Source: Saprospiraceae bacterium (GTDB lineage Bacteria > Bacteroidota > Bacteroidia > Chitinophagales > Saprospiraceae). Taken from it: a stretch of DNA of 32,078 nucleotides. The first letter of the stretch is position 1; every line of letters begins with the position of its first letter. The notes under the pieces were generated by a model. The model was not told the origin of the DNA and ran no database searches. It worked only from the letters and a program-made list of their open reading frames with translations. Made by a program: the position numbers and the translations under genes. Location: assembly GCA_020629935.1 (NCBI GenBank), contig JAHDCJ010000007.1, forward strand, positions 1 to 32,078, read 5' to 3'. Positions 8,244-16,075 of this stretch are shown here, one piece after another.

Positions 8244-10541
8244 ATGGAATCATTGATTTATATCATACCTGTCTTTGGCATCATTGCGCTGGTATACATT
8301 TTCTTTAAAGCAAAATGGGTAAACAAACAAGATGCAGGTGACGAAAACATGAGAGTTATAGCAGATCACATTGCAGATGGAGCTATGGCCTTCTTAAAAT
8401 CAGAATACCGAATCTTAACCGTTTTTGTAATTATCGCCGGTATTTGTTTGGGTGTGCTCTCTACTTTTGTAGTGACTTCCCACTGGCTCATTGTTGTAGC
8501 CTTTGTCCTTGGGGCCTTTTTCTCTGCCCTTGCTGGGTTTATTGGAATGCGTATTGCAACCAAAGCCAATGTACGAACTACACAAGCTGCGCGAACAAGT
8601 TTACCACATGCCCTTAAAGTTTCTTTTACAGGAGGAACAGTTATGGGATTAGGTGTTGCAGGTTTAGCGGTATTGGGATTAAGTTTATTATTTATCTTCT
8701 TCTACATGTATTTTATGAATGGAGCTTGGACAGATGTGACGATCAAGGGACAACCTATGTCAGCACAAGGTGCAATGACGGTAGTACTTGAGGTTTTAGC
8801 TGGTTTCTCTTTAGGAGCCGAATCTATTGCATTATTTGCCCGTGTAGGTGGAGGTATTTATACCAAAGCAGCAGACGTCGGAGCTGACCTTGTAGGAAAA
8901 GTAGAAGCAGGTATTCCTGAAGATGATCCTCGAAACCCTGCAACTATTGCAGATAATGTAGGAGATAACGTAGGAGATGTAGCAGGAATGGGAGCCGATC
9001 TTTTTGGTTCTTATGTGGCTACTGTACTTGCAGCAATGGTACTTGGAAACTATGTAATCTGTGATATGGGCGGAAGTATCGATGATGATTTCGGAGGTTT
9101 AGGACCAATCTTACTTCCGATGTTGATTGCTGGATTAGGTATTATCTTTTCTATTATTGGTACCTTCTTTATTCGAATTAAAGACAATAACGCCAAGGAG
9201 CCAGAAGTACAACGTGCGTTAAACATGGGTAACTGGTCTTCTTTATTTTTAACTGCGGTTGCTTGTTTCTTTGCTATTAACTGGTTGCTTCCAGAAATCA
9301 TGCAAATGAAGATCTTAGGTGACAATGGTTGGACAATGACCGATATTCCAAGAATCAATGTATTCTGGGCGGTATTAGTTGGTTTAGGTGTAGGAGGATT
9401 AATTTCTGCGATTACAGAATACTATACCGGTTTAGGTAAAAAACCAGTTTTAGATATTGTACAAAAATCGGCTACAGGTGCTGCAACCAACATTATTGCA
9501 GGTTTAGCGGTAGGTATGATTTCTACTGCACTTCCAGTAATTATTTTTGCAGGAGCTATTTGGGGGACTTACGAATTAGCTGGCTTTTATGGTGTAGCAA
9601 TTGCAGCTTCGGCTATGATGGCAACTACCGCAATGCAATTAGCCATTGATGCATTCGGACCGATTGCAGATAATGCAGGTGGAATTGCGGAGATGAGTGA
9701 ATTACCAGAAGAAGTAAGACAACGAACAGATATTTTAGATTCAGTTGGAAATACAACTGCGGCTGTAGGAAAAGGATTTGCAATTGCTTCTGCGGCACTT
9801 ACTGCCTTAGGTTTATTTGCAGCTTATGTAACTTTTACCGGAATTGATGGTATCAATATTTTCAAAGCGAATGTATTGGCCGCTTTATTTGTAGGAGGTA
9901 TGATTCCTGTAGTATTCTCTGCACTAGCAATGAACTCTGTAGGAAAAGCAGCCATGGAAATGGTAAAAGAAGTACGTCGTCAGTTTAGAGAAATTCCTGG
10001 TATCTTAGAAGGCACAGGAAAACCTGAATATGGTAAATGTGTAGAAATTTCTACTAACGCTGCATTAAGAGAAATGGTACTTCCTGGAGCAATCACTATC
10101 GTTACTCCTATTATCATTGGTTTCTTAATGGGACCTGAGCCTTTAGGAGCTTATATGGCTGGTGTAGCAGTATCTGGTGTAATGTGGGCTATTTTCCAAA
10201 ACAATGCAGGTGGTGCTTGGGATAATGCTAAAAAATCATTTGAAGCAGGTGTGGAGATCGATGGAAAAATGACCTTCAAAGGTTCTGATGCACATAAAGC
10301 AGCAGTAACTGGAGATACCGTTGGTGATCCATTTAAAGATACTTCTGGACCTTCAATGAACATCTTAATCAAATTAACTTGTCTTGTCGGTTTGGTTATT
10401 GCACCTATTTTAGGAGAAATGTATGGTGATGGACATGGACATAGTTCTTGTTCGGCTACCACTGGATCAATTGAAATTGAATCAAACCATACAAATCCTG
10501 AATTATCCGATAATACTTATATTATTAAGGAGGAAAAATAA
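8244..10541 (+). CDS. hppA: Membrane-bound ion-pumping pyrophosphatase (K+-dependent type)
   Basis: Hydrolyses cytoplasmic pyrophosphate and couples this to pumping H+ and/or Na+ across the inner membrane. The 765-residue protein is strongly hydrophobic with about 16 membrane segments. Substrate-binding motifs are intact: DVGADLVGKVEAG (211-223), EDDPRNPATIADNVGDN (226-242) and a late KAAVTGDTVGDPFKDT. The cation-specificity site reads GNTTAAVGKGF with Ala about 506 and Gly about 509. In this family Ala here marks K+-dependent enzymes and Lys marks K+-independent ones. Whether the pumped ion is Na+ or H+ is not decided by what I can see. The C-terminus carries an extra polar tail of about 40 residues beginning GDGHGHSSC, which could bind metal. 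It has a strong promoter and ends at a palindromic terminator, so it is probably monocistronic. Confidence 0.97.
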   Translation: MESLIYIIPVFGIIALVYIFFKAKWVNKQDAGDENMRVIADHIADGAMAFLKSEYRILTVFVIIAGICLGVLSTFVVTSHWLIVVAFVLGAFFSALAGFIGMRIATKANVRTTQAARTSLPHALKVSFTGGTVMGLGVAGLAVLGLSLLFIFFYMYFMNGAWTDVTIKGQPMSAQGAMTVVLEVLAGFSLGAESIALFARVGGGIYTKAADVGADLVGKVEAGIPEDDPRNPATIADNVGDNVGDVAGMGADLFGSYVATVLAAMVLGNYVICDMGGSIDDDFGGLGPILLPMLIAGLGIIFSIIGTFFIRIKDNNAKEPEVQRALNMGNWSSLFLTAVACFFAINWLLPEIMQMKILGDNGWTMTDIPRINVFWAVLVGLGVGGLISAITEYYTGLGKKPVLDIVQKSATGAATNIIAGLAVGMISTALPVIIFAGAIWGTYELAGFYGVAIAASAMMATTAMQLAIDAFGPIADNAGGIAEMSELPEEVRQRTDILDSVGNTTAAVGKGFAIASAALTALGLFAAYVTFTGIDGINIFKANVLAALFVGGMIPVVFSALAMNSVGKAAMEMVKEVRRQFREIPGILEGTGKPEYGKCVEISTNAALREMVLPGAITIVTPIIIGFLMGPEPLGAYMAGVAVSGVMWAIFQNNAGGAWDNAKKSFEAGVEIDGKMTFKGSDAHKAAVTGDTVGDPFKDTSGPSMNILIKLTCLVGLVIAPILGEMYGDGHGHSSCSATTGSIEIESNHTNPELSDNTYIIKEEK

Positions 10542-10562
10542 TTCCAATTCTGGATATTTTTA

Positions 10563-10608
10563 AAAAAAAGGGTAGAGGCGCAATGCATTGCGTCTCTACC
10601 CTTTTTTT
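10563..10608. terminator. Long palindromic terminator between convergent hppA and histidine kinase
   Basis: A near-perfect 46-base palindrome: seven As, GGGTAGAGGCGCAA, centre TGCA, TTGCGTCTCTACCC, seven Ts. Only position 10578/10593 departs from perfect symmetry (G opposite T). Symmetry makes it usable in both directions, suiting the convergent gene ends. It resembles dispersed palindromic repeats of the GTAGAGACGC type known from other genomes, so it may be a mobile repeat reused as a terminator. Confidence 0.8.
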
Positions 10609-10661
10609 ATGCATTGCGCCTCTACCCTTTTTTTATGCATTGCGTATCTACCCTTTTTTTT
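10584..10661 (+). repeat. Three tandem 26-bp copies of the palindrome's right arm
   Basis: Units start at 10584, 10610 and 10636. Each reads TGCATTGCG, a variable pair, TCTACCC and a T-run. The variable positions are TC, CC and TA. The first unit is the right half of the palindromic terminator. The others lie between it and the end of the histidine kinase gene. Confidence 0.92.
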
Positions 10662-10668
10662 GTATCTA

Positions 10669-12423
10669 TTAATTCAATGTTTTCGAAATCGTAAAATGAA
10701 ATTCTGTTCCATCCCCTTCAGTGGAATTCACCCAAATTTTCCCTTGGTGATTTTCGACGATTCGTTTGCAAATGGCTAGACCAATACCTGTTCCTTGGTA
10801 CTTACTTTTCTTACCATGAAGTCGTTGAAAAATAACAAATATTTTTTGATGATAATTTTCATTAATTCCTATTCCATTATCTCGAATACAAAATTCCCAA
10901 TTATTTCTATTTTCTTTAGCTTTAATTTTTATTGAAGGGGGTATATCTTCATTACGGTATTTAATCGCATTACTCACTAAGTTTTGAAAAAGTTGAATAA
11001 ATTGATTGTGATTTACTTTTAAGGTAGGAAGCGCACTTTCTACTTTAATTTTAGCGTTGTTTTCTTTTATAGAATATCGCAGACTATTTTCTACAATTTC
11101 CACAATATCTAACGTATCGACCGATTCGAATTCTGCATCTTCCCGATCTAATCTTGAATAATCTAATAATCCTTTAATCAAGTCTGACATCCGTTGAGCA
11201 CCTTCTACTACATAAGACATAAATTCCCTAGCGGTATCGTCAAAAGCTTCTTTATATCGACTATCTAAGAGTTGGACATAACTATGGACCATACGAAGTG
11301 GTTCTTGCAAATCATGCGAAGCAATATGCGCAAAGCGTTTCAATTCTTCATTTGATTGCATCAACTTTCGGTTGTATTCCAATAAACTCGCTTGTGCAGC
11401 TTTAAGTTCAGAGAGATCACTACCAATGAGAGCGTAACCGATTCGCTCAAATTTATTATAAATGATAGCTTTAGAGATAAGCACTGGAATTGGATTCTTA
11501 TTTCTATCCATCAAATTAACCTCTCGGTTAGAGATGTTAGTTTCTGGCTCATCTAAGAAAAATCGTTCTTGATCTGCTTCATTCAATATCGAGGTAATGG
11601 GTTTATGCAAAACTTGATCCATAGCATTATATCCTAACAAAGACAAGGCATGAGAATTGATTTCTGTAATTTTTTCTTCTTTATTGACAAGAATAAGAAA
11701 GTTAGACATACTACGAATAATATCTGCCGCGGCTATTTTTGAGTTTAGATTATAATTATTGTAACGATATAAAGCATAGGCGGTAAAAAAAGAAATGGGT
11801 ATCCATTCGAGTCGAGGTATAATTGCAAATAACGGAATGATATATACCAGCATAAAGGAAATAAATAAAGGTATACTTGTGCATAAAACCACGTACAATG
11901 TCAGCTGTTTACGCGCAGGTTCTTTGACCTCCAAATAATACTTAGAACCAATCAATACATTGATTATGGTCATTAAAACAAACCAAGACATTTGTATATA
12001 AAGCATTGGGTTCGCCGTATTTAAAGGCGTTTGCCACATTCCAAAATTATTTTGAAATGGAACGGTATACGTTTGAAATGGAAAGAAAATATCATTGAGC
12101 GTAATAAAAAGCACTGGACCATAAAGAAGAAAGAGTCCTTTTTTATTTAATAAATGAGCGCGCTCAGTTAAAACTAGTGTAAAATGAAGGGCTAATGCAA
12201 TTGGAATCGGCCAAATGCCGTTGATTCTAAGCCATGGAGTGAAACTCTCAATATCAGATGCGAGATAAAACCCAGCTGTAGTTACAATATAGGCGCCTAA
12301 AGAATAACAAAAGTAAGCATAAATACGATTTATAGCTTTTCTTTTATCTTGGAACAAAATATAGGTACCAATTACAATAGTTGCAATTGCTACAGCAATA
12401 ATAATAAAGCTAATGTAGACCAT
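10669..12423 (-). CDS. Membrane sensor histidine kinase with 7TM and PAS domains
   Basis: A 584-residue sensor kinase. The first 220 residues contain about seven hydrophobic segments, resembling the 7TM N-terminal region found in some histidine kinases. A PAS domain follows (about 228-345, ending in a PAC-like SDLSELKAAQ), then a short coiled coil. The HisKA domain carries the phospho-accepting histidine about 370 in ASHDLQEPLRMVHSY. The ATP-binding domain has the N box NLVSNAIKYR (481-490), the G1 box DNGIGI (515-520) and the G2 box GTGIGLAI (544-551). There is no receiver domain and no response regulator gene nearby, so it is an orphan kinase. The ligand is unknown. The start puts the first membrane segment at the N-terminus. 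No promoter motif could be identified upstream. Confidence 0.93.
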   Translation of the reverse strand: MVYISFIIIAVAIATIVIGTYILFQDKRKAINRIYAYFCYSLGAYIVTTAGFYLASDIESFTPWLRINGIWPIPIALALHFTLVLTERAHLLNKKGLFLLYGPVLFITLNDIFFPFQTYTVPFQNNFGMWQTPLNTANPMLYIQMSWFVLMTIINVLIGSKYYLEVKEPARKQLTLYVVLCTSIPLFISFMLVYIIPLFAIIPRLEWIPISFFTAYALYRYNNYNLNSKIAAADIIRSMSNFLILVNKEEKITEINSHALSLLGYNAMDQVLHKPITSILNEADQERFFLDEPETNISNREVNLMDRNKNPIPVLISKAIIYNKFERIGYALIGSDLSELKAAQASLLEYNRKLMQSNEELKRFAHIASHDLQEPLRMVHSYVQLLDSRYKEAFDDTAREFMSYVVEGAQRMSDLIKGLLDYSRLDREDAEFESVDTLDIVEIVENSLRYSIKENNAKIKVESALPTLKVNHNQFIQLFQNLVSNAIKYRNEDIPPSIKIKAKENRNNWEFCIRDNGIGINENYHQKIFVIFQRLHGKKSKYQGTGIGLAICKRIVENHQGKIWVNSTEGDGTEFHFTISKTLN

Positions 12424-12590
12424 TTGGTAGATGGGTTGGTTTTGGTTTACGTAATTAGTCTAGTTATTTCAGCGTTTTAAATTCTTTTATGCGGTCTATT
12501 TTGGGTGTTTATATTCGATTATATGAGGTTTGTTTTTATTCTAAAAAATAGATATTGATTAAATATATGTAAAAATATCCACTTGTTTAA

Positions 12591-13934
12591 TTATTTTTTT
12601 TGATTTAAGCTATCCAATTTTAATAATTCGATCAAAGCTTCTTCTCTTGACTTTACCATTCGGTTACAGGCTTCAGCAATATTTTTCTCTTGATGCGAAG
12701 CCATCATTTGAAATCTAAACCTAGCCTTTCCTTTAGGTACTGCCGGAAATTCTACTAAATTAGCTAATACTCTATTCGAAAACAAGTACTTAGAAATCAG
12801 TCGAGCCAATCGTTCATCACCGTCTACAAAAACAGGTGCAATTGGACTTGGAGTACCTGCAATCTTAAAACCATTCGCAGTAAGTCCTTCCCGAAGCAAT
12901 AGGGTGTTTTTCATTAATTTCTTTCTAAGACTTTTTCCTTGGTTTGAAAACGCAATATCCAAACAAGTCAATCCTATTTTGGCTTGCATTGGAGTAAAAC
13001 CAGTAGAAAAAACGTAGGTTGGACTATATACCGAAATACAATCTCTAATACTTGCTGGCCCAGCTACAAATCCTCCATTAGTCGCTAACGATTTACTTAA
13101 GCTTCCTATGATTACTAAGTTCTCTCTATTCTCAAATTTAATGCTTTCCAACAAACCCAATCCTTCGTCCCCCATAGCAGCAAAATCATGCGCTACATCT
13201 ACAATAACATTCGCCTCATACCTATCTGCTAAAGCTAAAATAGCTCCGAGATCTGGACTATCGGAATCCATAGAAAATAAGGTTTCAGTAAGAATGAATA
13301 AGCCATCCACCGAATTTTTCTCTCTCGCTTTGATCAATAATTCTTCTAAATGATTTACATCATTATGCTTAAATTTATTGATATTCTTTGTCGATTGTTG
13401 AGCACCTGTTGACAAACAATTATGAATCAAACTATCCATAATAATCGTATCTCTTGGCCTTACCATGGAAGTCACTACTCCAAAACCTGCCATCCAACCA
13501 GTGGGAAATAACAAACACTGATCTTGGCGCAAAATTTTTGCAAGTCGCTCTTCCAATTGCATGGTTAATGTAGAACGTCCTGTCAATATCGCAGAACCCG
13601 CAGCATGAATCCCATACTCATCAATACAAGTCTTAGCTGCTTCGGTAATTTGAGAATGTAAAGTAAGCCCTAAATAATCTTGGGAACCAAAATTTAAGCA
13701 TTGACCATAATCCAATCCTGTCTCATTTGCGGCAGCCACTTCGTCATCAATTTGAGAAATCACTACTCTAAAATAAGGGCAAACATCATGCTTACGTCGC
13801 TCTACCAGCCAATCATTCAAATCTGAATATCGGTCAGTAAATGACTTGCCTCTGAAGTTCACAAAGTTTAGGAGACTTTTCGACAAAGCTTCTCCTTGGT
13901 GATCATAATCACCTTTAGGTAAAATCCTATCCAT
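12591..13934 (-). CDS. PLP-dependent alpha-oxoamine synthase
   Basis: Fold-type I PLP enzyme of the family that condenses an amino acid with an acyl-CoA and releases CO2 (8-amino-7-oxononanoate synthase, glycine C-acetyltransferase, serine palmitoyltransferase and relatives). The 447-residue protein shows the PLP lysine about 281 in GSLSKSLATNGG, the pyridine-nitrogen Asp about 246 with His about 249 in VDVAHD, a QDYLGL motif near 85-90, and GSAILTGRSTL near 113-123. DVAHD replaces the more usual DE/DDxH motif and an extra N-terminal stretch of about 40 residues is present. No biotin genes are nearby, so a lipid role (sphingoid base or sulfonolipid synthesis) is attractive but is inference. 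It reads divergently from nadB and has its own likely promoter. Confidence 0.88.
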   Translation of the reverse strand: MDRILPKGDYDHQGEALSKSLLNFVNFRGKSFTDRYSDLNDWLVERRKHDVCPYFRVVISQIDDEVAAANETGLDYGQCLNFGSQDYLGLTLHSQITEAAKTCIDEYGIHAAGSAILTGRSTLTMQLEERLAKILRQDQCLLFPTGWMAGFGVVTSMVRPRDTIIMDSLIHNCLSTGAQQSTKNINKFKHNDVNHLEELLIKAREKNSVDGLFILTETLFSMDSDSPDLGAILALADRYEANVIVDVAHDFAAMGDEGLGLLESIKFENRENLVIIGSLSKSLATNGGFVAGPASIRDCISVYSPTYVFSTGFTPMQAKIGLTCLDIAFSNQGKSLRKKLMKNTLLLREGLTANGFKIAGTPSPIAPVFVDGDERLARLISKYLFSNRVLANLVEFPAVPKGKARFRFQMMASHQEKNIAEACNRMVKSREEALIELLKLDSLNQKK

Positions 13935-13959
13935 AATAATTCAGGTAAAATGTAGATTC

Positions 13960-13991
13960 GAAAGGTAGTGGAGTATATAAGGATTTTCAAA
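13960..13991 (-). promoter_or_regulatory. Likely promoter of the oxoamine synthase gene
   Basis: On the minus strand TTTG (13988-13991) is followed after 20 bases by TACCTTTC (13960-13967), one mismatch from TAnnTTTG. It lies about 26 bases before the ATG. Confidence 0.55.
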
Positions 13992-14143
13992 TGAAGTGAA
14001 AGTAATTTATGCCATCACTTTAGATAGTACTATACAACCAAAGACCTAAGCATCAATAGATTAAAATAATATATAAATTATTTTTTTGACACAGAAACAT
14101 TTAAATTAAAAAAAATATTCAATCATTTTTATTAAAAAAAATT

Positions 14144-14183
14144 AAGGTTTGTTAAAAAATTGCCCAAGGTTTAGTAAAAAAAT
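14144..14183 (+). repeat. Direct repeat upstream of the nadB -7 box
   Basis: AAGGTTTGTTAAAAAAT at 14144 and AAGGTTTAGTAAAAAAAT at 14166, spaced 22 bases, about two helical turns. The second copy ends where the -33 region of the promoter would lie. Confidence 0.6.
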
Positions 14184-14192
14184 ATAATAGAG

Positions 14193-14200
14193 TATATTTG
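14193..14200 (+). promoter_or_regulatory. -7 box for nadB
   Basis: TATATTTG is a perfect TAnnTTTG match. The -33 position is occupied by GTTTAG (14169-14174), only a partial match, 18 bases upstream. Confidence 0.6.
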
Positions 14201-14341
14201 TAATTATTTTAGAAAAAATTGAACATTGATTGATTCTACCCTAATTTATACAAAATTTATCTCTCCAAAGGATTAATTAATTTAACTCATCAAAATTAAC
14301 AAAATATAACCTACATTTAATCCTTAAATTTTCATTTTGTA

Positions 14342-14353
14342 ATTGATATCAAT
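14342..14353. promoter_or_regulatory. 12-bp palindrome before nadB
   Basis: ATTGATATCAAT is a perfect palindrome 27 bases before the TTG start. It could be a repressor site, but no regulator can be named. Confidence 0.3.
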
Positions 14354-14379
14354 CTAAACATACCAAACACGTAAACATT

Positions 14380-15981
14380 TTGAGAAAAACAGATATTTTA
14401 GTCATCGGATCAGGAATTGGTGGATTAACTTTCGCTATTAAAATGGCAAAAAAAAGACCCGATCTTGACATTATGGTATTAACAAAAACCAATCGTGATG
14501 AAAGTAATACTCGATATGCACAAGGAGGAGTTGCTGCGGTATGGGATAAAGAGGTCGATTCTTATGATAAACATATTGAAGATACATTAGATGCAGGTGA
14601 TGGTTTGTGCGACAATGAAATTGTTCGCATTGTTGTCGAAGAAGGTCCAGTTCGAGTACAAGAAATAATTAATTGGGGTACTCGTTTTGATAAAGGGAAA
14701 GATGCAGATTATGATTTAGGTATGGAAGGAGGCCACTCCGAAAATCGTATTTTACACTTTAAAGACCTTACGGGTTGGGAAATTCAACGTGCTTTACTCG
14801 CTGCTGTAAGTGAACTAAAAAATGTAACTATTCATGATCACTATTTTGCCTTAGACTTAATCTCTCAGCACCACCTCGGTCGGGTCGTTACACGTATGAC
14901 GCCAAACTTAGAATGTTATGGGGCATATGTTATTGATTTAGAAAAAAATAAAATCGAAACCATCGCTGCTCGAATTACGGTAGTTGCTACTGGTGGAGCT
15001 GGACAAATATATAAAGCAACAACAAATCCTACCATTGCCACTGGCGATGGTATTGCCATGATGTATCGAATGAAAGGTCGATTAGCTAACATGGAATTTG
15101 TCCAATTTCACCCTACCTCGTTATTCAATCCTGCCGGGGAAAATCCTTCCTTTCTCATTTCTGAAGCAGTCCGTGGATTTGGAGCCATTCTTAAATCTAA
15201 AGAAGGGGAGCGTTTTATGAAAAAATATGATGAGCGGGGTTCTCTTGCACCAAGGGATATCGTTGCCCGAGCTATAGATAATGAAATGAAAATGCGTGGA
15301 GATGACTTCGTATGTTTAGATTGTACACACTTAGATCAAGAAGGATTTCTAAATCATTTTCCAACTATTTATGAAAAATGTAAAAGCTTAGGAATTGATC
15401 CTTTTAAAGACATGATTCCTGTAGTTCCTGCAGCACATTACATTTGTGGAGGAATCAACACCAATGAAATGGGTGCAACATCTGTACTCAATTTGTATGC
15501 TTGTGGTGAATGTACTTGCTCTGGACTACACGGTGCCAATCGTTTAGCCTCCAACTCATTATTAGAAGCTATGGTTTTTGCCCATAGAATTCACGAAGAA
15601 GTAGGCGCACGAATAGACCAAGTAAAAATCAATGATAATGTGCCCGAATGGAATGCCAAAGGAACCAGTGAACCTAAAGAAATGGTTTTGATTACCCAAA
15701 GCCTTAAAGAACTTAAAGAAATTCTAAGTAGTTATGTGGGCATTGTACGATCAAACGTAAGGCTTAAAAGAGCACAAGACCGCCTTTGGCTTCTTTATAA
15801 TGAAACCGAAAAACTGTATACCACAAGCGTGATCTCTCCACAATTGTGTGAATTAAGAAACCTAATAACTATCGGTCACTTAGTCACTACTTCCGCAGCC
15901 ATGCGTAAGGAAAGTAGAGGCTTACACTTTACTACAGATTATCCTGACAAACAGGGTTTTCTTGATAATACTTATATGTAA
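14380..15981 (+). CDS. nadB: L-aspartate oxidase
   Basis: FAD enzyme of de novo NAD synthesis that oxidises L-aspartate to iminoaspartate, the substrate of quinolinate synthase (NadA). The 533 residues show the dinucleotide-binding GSGIGG (10-15), RYAQGGVAA, EFVQFHPTSL, SEAVRGFGA, PAAHYICGGI and GLHGANRLASNSLLEA, all in the order expected for NadB and the related fumarate reductase/succinate dehydrogenase flavoproteins. The C-terminal helical domain is present, including LRNLITIGHLV. Translation appears to start at TTG: the frame has a stop at 14344 and no ATG before the FAD motif, and starting later would remove the Rossmann strand. nadA and nadC are not in the window. A promoter about 180 bases upstream implies a long leader. 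Confidence 0.94.
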   Translation: MRKTDILVIGSGIGGLTFAIKMAKKRPDLDIMVLTKTNRDESNTRYAQGGVAAVWDKEVDSYDKHIEDTLDAGDGLCDNEIVRIVVEEGPVRVQEIINWGTRFDKGKDADYDLGMEGGHSENRILHFKDLTGWEIQRALLAAVSELKNVTIHDHYFALDLISQHHLGRVVTRMTPNLECYGAYVIDLEKNKIETIAARITVVATGGAGQIYKATTNPTIATGDGIAMMYRMKGRLANMEFVQFHPTSLFNPAGENPSFLISEAVRGFGAILKSKEGERFMKKYDERGSLAPRDIVARAIDNEMKMRGDDFVCLDCTHLDQEGFLNHFPTIYEKCKSLGIDPFKDMIPVVPAAHYICGGINTNEMGATSVLNLYACGECTCSGLHGANRLASNSLLEAMVFAHRIHEEVGARIDQVKINDNVPEWNAKGTSEPKEMVLITQSLKELKEILSSYVGIVRSNVRLKRAQDRLWLLYNETEKLYTTSVISPQLCELRNLITIGHLVTTSAAMRKESRGLHFTTDYPDKQGFLDNTYM

Positions 15982-16075
15982 ATAATCGTTATTCTTGTAG
16001 TTTGATTACACTTTTTTGTAAAAGAGAACTAATACAATTGAACACTCAACCCAATTTTTAAAGAAACACTTTAGT

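Larger units (their letters stand above)
13935..14379. other. Divergent promoter region between the oxoamine synthase and nadB
   Basis: 445 very AT-rich bases with no credible ORF. It contains a likely leftward promoter at 13960-13991, a pair of direct repeats at 14144-14183, a rightward -7 box at 14193-14200 and a 12-bp perfect palindrome at 14342-14353, all listed separately. The implied nadB leader is long, about 170 bases, but I see no strong hairpin in it. Confidence 0.7.

Noticed and set aside
10584-10661. CRISPR-like array
   Set aside because: The three 26-bp units are directly adjacent with no spacers and no cas genes are present; they are a tandem repeat derived from a palindrome arm.
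10588-10779. 63-aa ORF on the plus strand
   Set aside because: Its first part is a translation of the tandem repeat and the rest is antisense to the kinase gene.
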